Of a stretch of DNA of 64,000 nt, positions 10,214 through 21,394 are shown one piece after another. The notes beneath the pieces are model-generated. The model was not told the DNA's origin, searched no databases, and saw nothing but the letters and a program-made list of their open reading frames with translations. A program made the translations under genes and the position numbers. Position 1 is the stretch's first letter, and the number at the start of each line of letters is the position of its first letter. Origin of the DNA: Gentiana macrophylla (taxonomy: Eukaryota > Streptophyta > Magnoliopsida > Gentianales > Gentianaceae); assembly GCA_026214975.1 (NCBI GenBank), contig JAOBSW010000553.1:310001-374000 (forward strand), given 5' to 3'.

Positions 10214-10345
10214 ATTTTATGAAGTGACACATTATGCAGTGACACTCAATGACACCAACATTTTATGAAGTGACACACAATGACAACAACATTTTATGAA
10301 GTGACACCCTATGTAGTGACACCCAGTGGCACCAACATTTTATTC
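10214..10345. repeat. short tandem repeat related to the minisatellite edge
   Basis: TTTTATGAAGTGACAC occurs three times near 10214, 10261 and 10293, with ATGCAGTGACAC-like and CACCAACATTTTAT segments between. The GTGACAC core resembles units of the 17-bp array. Confidence 0.75.
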
Positions 10346-11069
10346 CAAATCATACTCTAACCCACCATCAAATCATGTCTACACCAATTTTCTTCCAAAT
10401 CAAATTCAAACCCACCAACCATTGGTGTATGTCCAGAAAATCTGTCGCATTGAACTTGTACAAAAATATTCAGATGAAAATAAACAGTTGGTGTATGTCC
10501 TCTCTCAGCCCTTTAACCTCTGGTCATAAATGTGCACAAGTCTTACTGCAGCATCAACCTTCTACTTAAATGATCATAAAAATCAATACAATAATTAAAC
10601 AATAAAAACAAGAACCAGTAGTTATAAATAAACAATTAGGTGATTGCCAAAAAGAAAAGTCAAGCCTTGTATATGTAAAACCACCAGTCATAGCAATTCA
10701 AACCTTTGATAAGCTCATTATCTTGAACACCCGAGCAGAAGCTGATGAATATTGAAATAATGACTCTCTTATCCTCAAACTCCAAATAAGTGGAAATTCA
10801 AAGAGAACAAGCATCCAAATCAACTACCAAAAACAAAGAAACAGATAGCAATGCCAAAGCAAAATATTTGGCAGGTTTAAAAAAAAAACACATAAAAGGC
10901 AGACACCTGCAATCTGATAATCCAAAAAGGCTAATGGTTCCTTACAAGACAATGCCATAAGCACCTTTACTTTACCGATCGACATGATAGGAAGTTTAAT
11001 TTATATTTAGCTGTGACCTTAAACCCGTTTTCGAAAATATTATATTGTATGAACCGGCCAGCGTGGCTA
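10346..11069. other. no gene seen
   Basis: AT-rich DNA with two overlapping short plus-strand frames around 10326-10569 that have no recognisable features. TTGGTGTATGTCC is repeated at about 10422 and 10488. Nothing else can be supported. Confidence 0.5.
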
Positions 11070-11787
11070 AGTACTGTTAGGAAATCAATCGAGTAACGCA
11101 GCGGAATTTAAAATTGATTTCCCGATCCAGGATCGACTTCGTTTAAACAATAATCATATAAGAGAGGAGACGGTAATATCACCTTGGTTGATCTAAAAGA
11201 TCGAAGCTTTGACCGTCCGGTAGAAGTAGATGTGCGCGAGCCGTCCAAGTGTCCGGCCTCTACCAGTAATCCACACGACCACATCGCCAGAATCCCGCCA
11301 AGGATTTCTACTAGAAAAACTCGACTGCTAGGTCGACATTTTCTCCCTCTACAAGATTGCTCTCTTATTTTTCACAAGAACAATTAGCTCTTGGAATTAT
11401 GATGTAAAAAAGAGCTAGCCAATCCCTCCTTTATGTAAGAGATGTGGCGCCCCAATATGTGTCACCAATTGACTGGGATTAGCTTCTAGTAGATTAACGA
11501 GAGAGAAAACATTTTCCTAATAAAATAAGGAAAATTCCTTAGATTGATTTATCTCTTTTCATTTAATATCCTATATTAAATATTTCCAAGATATTGTCAA
11601 TATCTAATATTGACTATCTTTATCTTATTACCACTAAATCTATTTTTTCAAAATCAATTAATATCTAATATTAATATTATGGTAATCTTATTAATTAAAT
11701 TGCACCATCCAAATGTATCATATACATCAAAAGATGGCGCCACATTATTAGCCAAATTCACGTGTGTCACACACTCACAAATCTTGG

Positions 11788-11935
<148 letters not shown>

Positions 11936-12787
11936 TCAACACAATTAATATCTTGCATTATATTTATACATAATAAATAAATACAACCTTATTAATTTAC
12001 CACTATAACCTTTATAGTATTGAGACAAAACTTTCCTTATTTAGTCATCAACTATAACCGTATTTTAATCCGACTTGATGTTCATATGTGTGTGACCCGA
12101 TAGGCTTCCGATTATGTTGTTCGTAGACATAAGGTGCAATTACGAAAATGCCATTTACCTCTAACGATCATGGATAGCATCTAGCAACACGTCCATGACC
12201 CCCAATCATCGGAAGAGTCAATACGCAATGACTACTACCTTTCATGTGCTCGGTTAGCGTGTAAATAGAATCACATCATTGTAATAATATCCATACGATC
12301 GTATGTCGAGTGTCAAGCATTAACGACCGTATCTTATAGTCTAGATATCATGCTCTCTCGAAATAACTCATTTACTTCCACTTTGCAAAGATTCAGAGAG
12401 TAAGACATTCCTTATAAGAAGGCCCTTTCAGATATTCACCCTTATTATTAGGGTATGCGATTCCCAGACGACCAAACATGTATACTCCGCATGCTTCAGT
12501 ATCACACCCAATCACTACCGTATGATCACCCCATGGTTAGGGGAAACCTCAATAGTGTCAAAGCATGACAATCCACACCGTGATGCCATTTAGACTCCGG
12601 TCCTAAAGATAATTACACAACCGTCACATAGTGTGACACTTATCAGTGTAAGTGGGTCAGTCTAATGTACCCATTCTCTAATACACGTCCACGTACAGTC
12701 CAAGTGTCTCCACACTTCGATAGACAAGATCTATCCCTGCCCTTCAAGACAGAAGACATCTAATACGTGCCAGTCTGTACGTACTAT

Positions 12788-14442
12788 TGATGACCAAAAT
12801 AGTAACGACCAACCTTAACTAGCAGAGTACCGGGTCGAAAGTACTATAGAGGTGAGCAAGGTCGTATCCCATGAGGAATCAATCGACTACCAAATCCATT
12901 CTCATACTTAGTTTAGATTAATCAAGTGTGTTCAAGTTTTGATTATGCTAAAACTATATTTAAACTAGAGATAAAGAGAGAAAGAGACATAGCCAAATCA
13001 CGATCCAATTGACTACTTTCGCCCCTCTAATCGATTATTCGGGAATGAGCATCATCAACCAACCATCATAAGGTTTATATCGACTCATTCGTGGGTGCAA
13101 ACTCCTAAAATGGTGCAAGACGCCATACAACAATCAAACACCCATTGCCCGGTTCAACAGTCCGCCTTTAAGGATTTAATTGATCGAAACAAGATCAAGA
13201 ACTAGAGCCGCTCGATTCACACCGACAAACCTCGTTACCTAATCGAATCTAAACAACTCAGTCAATTATAATCAATGATCTTAAAACCCCTTTTCCCACA
13301 CCCCTTCACAACATACATTTATAAAAGTGGTGTGTGAGTTCATGAACTAGGTGTACAGTCTAATTCAAGCATTAAGAACAAGTTTTAATACACGAATTCA
13401 TCGATATAACAACAATTAAGCATTCATTCCCAATTTCATCAATTAGATGGTGATTTCTTCAATTTTCACATGATTTGACTATGAAATGTTTAGCTATTCA
13501 TAGTAAAACAAGAAATAACAATCAAAATGAGAATTAAATCCATGAAACAAGAAAGGAAACTAAATTGATTACCAAAATCGAAGAGGATGATGTTTCTTCA
13601 ATCTCCATACAAACCCATGTCACTTCGTGAAGAAGAAGATCCAAAAATGCAAAAATAAAGTAAGAGGAGCTATAATCTAAGCTAGATTGAGCTTAATCTA
13701 AGTAAATTAGGTGTAGAAATTAATCTAAAGGGAAGAGGGGTGGAATTTCGACCTAGAGTATGTGTTTCTAAGGTTTTAGGTCTAAGAGAATGAGGAAAAA
13801 TCTGAAAAGAGCTATTTATAGGTCCAAAAAAAGTGCAGGAAAAGTGCTTTTGGCGCGCCCCAAAACTGACTGTGATTCTGGGAGGTCTCTGTTCTACTTG
13901 GCGCGCCCCAAAGTTATCAGGGCGCACCAAAAATCTGGACTGATACACCTTCAGTAATCTGGTAATATATTTGCGTGTAGACCTCCGATTTGAGTGATTC
14001 AAAGTGAGTTGGAAAGCTCATTCAATTATGTACAACTTTCATGAAGACCATAAGTCCAGAAAGTGCCACCAAAATTGCTCAAAGTGCACATAAAGTGAAT
14101 GTAAGGCGAAAACATCAACTATTATTGATCAGTTTCCATCCCCGGGCTTCATTTTCGTCTTTCTAAGCCTCGTGCCATAACTTCCGGGTTCATGAGTCAC
14201 CTATTTCCTGTATTACAACATTCAAACACATACCGAGCATTCCACAAGATAAATAGGTCTCGAAAAGGGTAAAAAAACATCGTAAAATGCCGAGGTTTTC
14301 CATCAATGTGACGGTTTCCCTCAAAGTGAGTGTGCAATGCATTTTTCCCTATAAATGGTCTAAAAGTACCCAATATAAGCCAAATGTGTCATAAATGGGG
14401 GTTAAAACATGCAACGAAGCATAGTAAAGTTGACACTCATCA
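12788..14442 (-). mobile_element. solo LTR S4 (Ty3-gypsy, Athila/Tat group)
   Basis: Starts TGATGACC and ends CTCATCA, with the duplication ACTAT at 12783-12787 and 14443-14447. It interrupts D1, whose sequence resumes exactly after it, as the intact D2 copy shows. It carries the U5 block GCAGAGTACCGGGTCG (12822-12837), the conserved U3 block (13977-14050), palindromes and a TATA box. There are no internal sequences. Confidence 0.92.
13812..13928 (-). promoter_or_regulatory. S4 promoter: TATA box with GGCGCGCC palindromes
   Basis: The minus strand has CTATAAATAG at 13821-13812. Upstream in the sense direction are GGCGCGCC at 13852-13859 and 13900-13907 and a degenerate GGGCGCACC at 13920-13928. 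TTTTGGCGCGCC also fits the plant E2F site TTTSSCGC; binding is inference only. Confidence 0.6.
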
Positions 14443-14740
14443 ACTATCAATGCCCTGTTTAATAATACATCAGCCTAGAGACATTTAAGTATCAAACTTA
14501 TTAAAGTGATTATAGATCTCATCAACCATAATCGCCTATCATGGTTTCTCTACCACAGTTTAATACTAAGGACGTTATCATATAACAATTCATAATTGGT
14601 TCTTTAAAAGAACAAATATATGACAACGGAAAAGCCATTTATAATATATATATATAATCACAAAGAAATAGTTGAAATGATCCGACCCGGTCGGATCCGG
14701 TCCAACCCGATTAGGTTTAGGACACTATTTTAACAAGTAC

Positions 14741-15327
14741 AGCTGGAATATTCTCCATGCCAACAACCGGATACTGTTGCTGAGCTGGTGCCTGGTGGAG
14801 CATCCGTCGACGCTGCCTTCGTCATCACCTATTCCGACTGCAGAGCTCCAGCATCCATTCCTATATTTTTTTCCATCGGTCAGAATTTTTAATTTTCTAC
14901 AGCAGACGAAAGATATAACTGGTAACTGAGGGGAGTTTTGTCTAGCAAGTGTTATTTTGTCCTTATAATCAATGATCTTTTGGGTGCGTCCTATATGCCT
15001 AATTAAATCTCAAAACCGGTCCTTATAAACAAATAACCATATTTTTATAGCCTAAAGGACAAACCCAAAAAGGAAAAAAAAATTTGCGTGCCTGTAACAT
15101 ACCGGTTGGGATTTTTTTTCCTCTTTCCTCCCCCATTTTCAAACACTCATATCTTTTGATCTTGAGATCCAAATGAGATAAAAAAAAATTTAGAATTTTT
15201 TATTTTTTGATGCTCTTCGTTTTGAGACTTGGTTTGATATCATTACATCATTTTTCGTGAGATTCACTGTCCAAAATTCACTCTGTGAATCTCCCCAGTG
15301 AATCTTGAAAATCAATGAATATCGACA
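14741..15327. other. no gene seen
   Basis: Sequence between the D1 target duplication and the plus-strand gag relic. It may hold 5' leader sequence of that relic. No domain or repeat was recognised. Confidence 0.45.
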
Positions 15328-16115
15328 GTGATTTTCGACAGCGGGACGTCGGAATATGTTGAATGTGATCTCGCTGGAGCCAATTTCTCAGAATGGAAAG
15401 AGAACATTGAGTTCACTTTAAGAGTACTAGACCAGGATATGGCTCTTATCATAAAAAGGCCAGCACTTACTGCTGAAAGTACTCAGGAACAAATAACCTC
15501 AAAACATCCCTACCTAAATCGGAGAATGCTAAGGATTATATGAAAGCAATAGAGGAAAGGTTCAAGACTAATGGCAGATCTTACAACCATGAAGTTTGAT
15601 GGCACTCGCTCTATGCATTAGCAAATTCTTGAGACGACCAACCTTACAGCCAAATTGAAAAAACTTAGATATGACAGTGGACGATTCTTTTATTGTTCAA
15701 TTTATTCTAAACATTTAACCTCCTCAGTATGACCCTTTTCAAATTCACTATAACACTATTAAGGACAAGTGGTCAGTGAATGTATTGCCGAACAAACTAG
15801 TTCAAGAGGAGGCAATGCTAAATCAACAAGGTATCAAAGCTGCTCATCTTGTTCAAGGAGTTGGATTTAAAGTTGGAAAAAGGCATAATGCATGCCAGAA
15901 AAGTCAACCCTCAAGAGGGCAAAGAAAGAAAACAAGTGCAAATTCTGCAATAAACCTGAACGCTTTCAGAAAGATTGCTCTAAACGTCGAGAATGGTTTT
16001 AAAAGAAAGGTAACCTCATGGGTTTCGTAAGTTTTTTGGAATCAAATCTTACTTATATGTCTTCTAGTACTTGGTGGGTTGATACCAACGCTAATGTTCA
16101 TGATAGAAATGAATG
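15328..16115 (+). pseudogene. copia gag-protease relic on the plus strand
   Basis: 15328-15543 has the gag segment LAGANFSEWKENIEFTLRVL, typical of UBN2-type copia capsid. 15776-16030 carries the basic tract and, in neighbouring frames, a zinc-knuckle-like segment CKFCNKPERFQKDC. The end near 16060-16110 reads like the protease start STWWVDTNA, where the usual DSGA is degraded to DTNA. Several indels separate the pieces. No pol follows, so the relic is truncated. Confidence 0.75.
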
Positions 16116-16274
16116 AATAATTATTGTGATATAATTGTTAGCATATCACATTTGTTTGTTTGAATAGGGACTCGTTTGTTTAGATCTGTATCTCAATGGC
16201 CTTACAAGTTACAAATATTGTAATCATTCAATTATAAGAATCAATGCAACCTATTCCATTTTCCTATCGGCATT

Positions 16275-16421
16275 TGTTAATGTTAAAACACAGATGAGAA
16301 GCTTACAGTTTAATAAAATTAACACACAGAAGCAATGCAAACATAAAGTATGACGGAATTGATAAAACACAGCAACAAAGAGAACACAGTGATTTAACGT
16401 GGTTTCCGGCGTTGTGCCGAC
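16275..16421 (-). repeat. element T 3' LTR, left piece
   Basis: Begins near TGTTAATGTTAAAACAC and runs to the ccgac duplication of C. The sequence GATTTAACGTGGTTTCCGG followed by the interrupted TGCCGAC/TACTTCATGGACAG is a common copia LTR segment. The other piece resumes at 46576. Confidence 0.6.
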
Positions 16422-16686
16422 TGAAGAAAACAGTAGAAAGTATTTTATGATATGGAACTGCGTGTAATTCTTATTGATTCTGCAAAACATACAAGGCTGT
16501 GCTATATATTCTACTAGGGTACTAGGGCCGACCCTAACCCTAACTTGGGGACCAAGAATTACAATTACATCAGCCGTAAATAATAATAATAATAACAAGA
16601 GCAAGCCGTAAATAATAATAATAGCAAATGACTAAACTATCCTTCTATCCCTTCTTCGTTCTTCGTTTGTAGTGTTCTGTCTAACA
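16422..16686 (-). repeat. element C 3' LTR
   Basis: 265 bp, TGAAGAAAAC to TCTAACA. It differs from the other LTR at four sites, all transitions. A purine tract for plus-strand priming follows at 16687-16700 (TCCCCCCTCAATCTC on the plus strand). Confidence 0.97.
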
Positions 16687-17915
16687 TCCCCCCTCAATCT
16701 CATGTGGGAAGCAGGCTGAACATGGAGATTGCGACAAATGAATTGGAACTGAGCCTTTGGCAGAGGTTTGGTAAATACATCAGCTAATTGCAAGGAGGAA
16801 GGAACATGCCGAGTAACCAACTGTCGAACGGCCACCTTCTCACGAACAAAATGATAGTCCAACGCAAAGTGCTTCGAACGAGAGTGCAAAGTAGGATTGA
16901 CCGTAAGATAGACGGCACTCAGATTATCACACATGAGTTGAGGAGGACGGCGAAGAGCAACCCCAAGATCCTGAAGAAGATAACAGAGCCAGGTAAGTTC
17001 AGCAGTGGTAGAGGCCATGGACCGATATTCGGCTTCAGTACTAGAACGAGACACTGTGGGCTGTTTCTTGGAAGACCAAGACACACAATTCGCACCAAAA
17101 AACGCACAAAAACCGCTCGTACTTCGGCGCGTCAAAGGGCAACCTGCCCAGTCAGCATCACTAAAAGCATACAACGAAGGTGAAGAGCACGCCAAATAAT
17201 GCAGCCCATGATCGGAGGTGCCCTTAACATACCGCAACAAACGTTTGACTTCCTTGAAGTCTCGAGCCGTAGGTTGAGAGAAGTGTTGACATACCCTATT
17301 AACAGCATGAGTAATATCGGGTCATGTAAAGGTTAAATATTGTAAGGCCCCCACTAAACTGCGGTAAACAAACAGATCCACCAATTCAGAGTCACCAGTA
17401 CAGCCTTGACCTTTTAAGGCCATAGGTGTGGATGTAGCAGTACTGGACATCATATCAGACTTTAAAAGCAAAGAGTTGGCATACTTGGCCTGACTCAGAA
17501 AAACACCATCTTGAGTGGATTTAATCTCCACACATAAAAAGTAATGTAAGGATCCCAAATCTTTCACAACAAATTCCTTGCCTAGAACACGAATGAGGTC
17601 TTGTATAGACTGAGTATTATTACCTGTAAGGAGAATGTCATCCACATATATCAACAGCACAACAACAATTCCAGACCGATGGTAAGTAAATAAAGATGGG
17701 TCCGCCTTACTACATATGAAGCCGAGATGTAGTAGAAACTCAGACAACCTGTCGAACCAAGCCCTAGGAGCTTGTTTCAGCCCGTATAACGACTTCTGCA
17801 ACAAACACACATAATCCCGATGCTTAGTGTCAGGAAAGCCAGGTGGTTGTTCCATGAATACGGTCTCCTTGAGGATCCCATGTAAAAATGCATTTTTAAT
17901 GTCCAGCTGCCTCAT
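16632..17915 (-). pseudogene. reverse transcriptase and RNase H, element C
   Basis: RT (17322-17915) has MRQLDIKNAFLHG, YGLKQAPRAWF and the catalytic IYVDD box. RNase H (16632-17240) has [15 protein letters not shown] and CDNLSA, with the ADVFTKPL tail. Both lie in one frame, interrupted by a TGA at 17322-17324 where the family has arginine before PDI. The last 18 codons run past the purine tract into the 3' LTR. Another TGA at 17919-17921, at a conserved tryptophan, separates RT from the upstream frame. Both stops fit single C-to-T changes on one strand or the other. Otherwise the sequence is well preserved. Confidence 0.93.
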
Positions 17916-17918
17916 TGT

Positions 17919-19799
17919 TCACTTGAGAGAGATAGCTACGGCAATAACCAATCTGATAGTTGTTGGTTTAATAACCGGGCTGTACGTTTCTGCATAATCG
18001 ACCCCTTCTAGTTGCGAATAGCCTTGAGCCACCAAACAAGCCTTGTATCTCTCTATATCTCCATGTTCATTTGTTTTAATCTTATATACCCACTTCGAAC
18101 CAACCACGTTTGACGTCCGTGGCCGAGGTACTAAAATCCAAGTTTCATTTTGATGCAAGGCCTGCATTTCTTCTTCCATTGCAAGTTTCCATTTGTTATC
18201 TTTTAACGCAATTTTCCAGTTCTTTGGCTCTGCATGTTCTTGAGAGGCTATTGTTGCATAGTCCTTGAGATAGGTTGGAGGCCTACGATCTCGCACAGGC
18301 CGCTGATTTTCTATAGGCTCTTGTTCAACGAGTTCTTCAACTGGATTATGTACATCAATTTCTGAAGAATTGTCGAGATCAGAATCATCATTTTCTGGTG
18401 CTTGAGTGGCAGGTTCAGTCGGGTTTGGATAAGAAAAACTGGACGGCTCTTCACAGCAATCGGGAGTGAAGCTGGTGTGCTCAATCGGATGTGTTCGACC
18501 TTCATCTCTGTCTGGGTACTCGGACATATCTGTGGCTGGTTTTGTACCTGCATTTGGTGCATTCTGGAAAGGAAAACAATGCTCGTTAAAAACAACATGC
18601 CGGGAAATATAAATTCTTTTGGTGAGAGGATCGAGACACCTATACCCTTTGTGTATAGGACTATATCCCAGAAAAACACACGGATAGCTTCTCTTAGCGA
18701 ACTTTGAATTATTCTGATTTCTTAACGAAGGAAAGCACTGGCAACCAAACACCCTCAAGCCATTATAATTAGGATGCCTTTTGTACAGCCGAAAGTATGG
18801 TGTGTCAAATTTTAAAACCGAAGAAGGTAGTCTATTAATAAGGTATAAAGCTGTGCTGAAAGCTTCAACCCATAAATTCAAGGGTGCTCCTGCATGGAAC
18901 AACAGAGTCAAACCAGTTTCCACTATATGTCTGTGTTTCCTTTCTGCGACCCCCATTACGTTGCAGTGTGTGAGGACAAGACACATTCAACTCTATCCCA
19001 CATTCTTTGGAGATGATCAAGAAAAATATTAGAATTGAATTCTCCTCCACCATCACCTTTGGAAAATCTTGATTTTATGGTTGATTGGTTCTCAACAAGT
19101 TTTGAAACTTCATAAACACACTATAAAAATCTGATTTTTTCTTTAAGGGGTAAAGCCAAGAAAATCTGGAAAAATCATCAATAAAAGCCACATAATATTT
19201 ATACAGCTGATTTGATAACACAGGAGCAGGACCCCGGCTCCGTTTGGTTTCGGACTGACTGGATCCATTTGGATCCAAGAAAGAAAAAGAATTATAAAAT
19301 ATAGTGAAGTAATGATGATAAAGTTGAAAAGTTGTATTGAAATTTGTGTAGTTAAAGTAATGATTGTTGATTTGAAATATTATATTGAAAAAGTAATGGT
19401 TAAATAGTGTAATGAGTGTATAAAGTGATGGATTAATATTATTTTATTTGTTGATGTTGATTGATTGATGAAAGAATTTATAATAAAATAATAGAATTAA
19501 TAAAATAATAATAAATAAATTAGTGGGGTGAATAAAATATTGGTTTGGGATCCAAATGGATCAACCTAGTCCCAAACCAAACAAGGGCCAAAGATCACAA
19601 TGTATTTTCTCCAAAGGAAATTTCGAAATAAAGGTACTTTTATTAAAAGGTTGCTTGCAAATTTTTCCTAACTGACAACTGACACACAATTTGTCTTAAT
19701 TTTCCCAAGAACTAAGATTTATTTTTCCTAGTTGTCTGAGCTTTACTAGCAAGTTCTGATTGGGATGCCCCAATCTTTGGTGCCATACAGTTGATGGAG
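17919..19799 (-). pseudogene. integrase and GAG-pre-integrase, element C
   Basis: 19075-19278 has the first catalytic Asp in YVAFIDDFSRFSW. 17919-18986 has the catalytic Glu region VAERKHRHIVETGL, then VFGCQCFPSL, PCVFLGYSPIHKGYRCLDP and the linker to RT (KWKLAMEEEMQALHQNETW). Between them (around 19020-19060) the frame shifts near the second Asp (DGGGEFNS). The MITE at 19236-19589 splits the integrase from the GAG-pre motif WHQRLGHPNQNLL (about 19740-19790). A's left duplication ctttc follows at 19800. Confidence 0.88.
19236..19589. mobile_element. MITE with 42-bp inverted repeats inside C integrase
   Basis: Starts GGCTCCGTTTGGTTTCGGAC and ends with the reverse complement of GGCCCTTGTTTGGTTTGGGA. 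Both ends continue into GATCCATTTGGATCC, so the imperfect terminal repeats are about 42 bp. The core is AT-rich with no coding frame. The GGSCYYGTTTGGTT end resembles Tourist/Harbinger MITEs. I could not fix the target duplication because the flanks are G/C runs. It interrupts the coding path between GAG-pre and integrase. Confidence 0.85.
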
Positions 19800-19804
19800 C
19801 TTTC

Positions 19805-21356
19805 TGATGGCCGTTTTATAGTATACCAACTTTGACCGGCAGAGTACCGAATCGGTTGTAGTATAAAACTAGCAAGCAAGGTCGTAATCCCATAGGGAAT
19901 TTAGTTAAGTACCAAAGCTAGTGTCATCTCTAGTTTAGGTCAATAAGATTTTTGATAAAGTTTCTGAATTCTAATTTGCTATATCCGTACTGACTAATTA
20001 AAACAGGAGTTGCAAACAATTAAAGGCGACAGCCGAGCTATGATCCAATCAACTACATACCAAACCCTAGCTAAGTCCGAAGATATTCTCGATTTACTTA
20101 AACGTCTTGACGTCAAAAGTAGGGTGTCGCTTCCTATTTCCGAGAATAGACATTATTTCAATAATCTATCCTCCTATGTCAGGTTCAACGGTCCGCTGAC
20201 CAGATTTAACTGACCTGACACGGTTTAAGGTCAATGAAACGCTCGACAAGTCGATATAAAACCTCACAACGAAACCGAGTCTGAACAACTCAGTCGGTTT
20301 TACATGGTGATCCTAGAACCCCTTTTCCCGTATCCTCTCGCAAAATCCATATGTAAAGAAGACGCGTGACACACGATTATCGAGTCGCGAGTTCAATAAA
20401 AGTCATTTAGAATAAGTTCTAGAACTACAAACACATCAAGAATGATAAAATCAACCATCAAGAATAACTCATGAACAAGCTAGGATCTAGTTTCGATGAT
20501 TATCGCATAACTCGGCTATAAGGCAATTAGCTACTCATATTAACTATCGAGACACAAGATTTCATCATAAAAGAAGAACAATCAAACAAAAGATAAAGAT
20601 GAGAAATACCTACACGAGTTGAAAACCGATCGAAATCTGAAAACGAGCAAACTGAATTTATAACTTTGCAATCCAAGATGATCCAAGTGTTTGTTACAAA
20701 AGATTTTGTTAAGAAAGCTTGAAAACTAATCTATGGTGTTCTTGGAGAAGAAAATCGCCTAAAAATGCTGTAAAAAGGTAGTCTATTCTTATCCAAAACT
20801 CAAAAAATGAGCTTTTATAGTGTTTGTCAAAAAAGCTTGCTAGGCGTGCGCCTATGAAATGCCAAAGTATACGCCTGACAACTTTTACAAAATATCCAGT
20901 GTGAGACCTTGCTAGGCGTGTGCTTGGACTTTCTTAGGCGTGCGCCTAGGTTTTATGATTTCTGGAATTCACGTACTGAAACATTGGCCTGTTTTCAGGG
21001 TCTTAGGCGTGCGCCTAAGGAATGCTAGGCGCACGCCTAACATGTAATTTCCCTAAAGTGAGCCTTTTTGCATCCCGAAGCTACGTATCATGTTTTCTGG
21101 GCATTCTCGAGTACCTAGTTCCTGAAAAACATCAAAGTACATACCAAATGTAACCCCTACGGGACACTAGGGTGACCAAGAATGAATGAAAAACACAGAA
21201 AAAGGCCGAGATTCACGGATTATGTACCCGAGTCCCGGAATAAGCAAAATGGTGTAAAAAGCACCAAGACTTAGCCAAAAACTCCCGGAAAATCACAAAA
21301 CGAGTCGCAACGGGGCACAAAATAAGTAGAAAACAGAGTCAAATTGACTCCCATCA
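19805..21356 (-). repeat. element A 3' LTR
   Basis: 1552 bp, TGATGGCC to CCCATCA. It contains the U5 block (19835-19855), TATA on the minus strand (20812-20820) and the TAGGCG-palindrome cluster (20841-21040). It differs from the 5' LTR at scattered sites; one palindrome copy (about 20862-20878) is eroded here. Confidence 0.95.
20812..21041 (-). promoter_or_regulatory. element A U3 promoter: TATA plus palindrome cluster
   Basis: The minus strand has CTATAAAAG at 20820-20812. Upstream in the sense direction lie inverted repeats with arms TAGGCG/CGCCTA: 20841-20854, 20912-20925 (eroded), 20934-20949, 21003-21020 (CTTAGGCGTGCGCCTAAG) and 21024-21040. The same pair is found again inside A at 34231-34273. 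Confidence 0.7.
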
Positions 21357-21394
21357 ACTACCCCCTACTTAGCGTTTGCTCGTCCCCGAGCAAA
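21357..21394 (-). promoter_or_regulatory. element A polypurine tract with adjacent stem-loop
   Basis: Next to the 3' LTR the plus strand reads ACTACCCCCTACTTA, a purine tract on the sense strand. Then TTTGCTCG-TCCC-CGAGCAAA (21375-21394), a perfect 8-bp stem with a four-base loop (GGGA in RNA sense). The purine tract primes plus-strand DNA. The hairpin's role is unknown. Confidence 0.85.

Noticed and set aside
16251..16604. Hydrophobic minus-strand frame, repeated at 46185-46493
   Set aside because: Both are readings through the LTRs of element C; the repeat is explained by the LTR pair.
20010..20213. 67-codon plus-strand frame, almost identical at 43293-43496
   Set aside because: The two copies lie in the two LTRs of element A and are antisense to the element.
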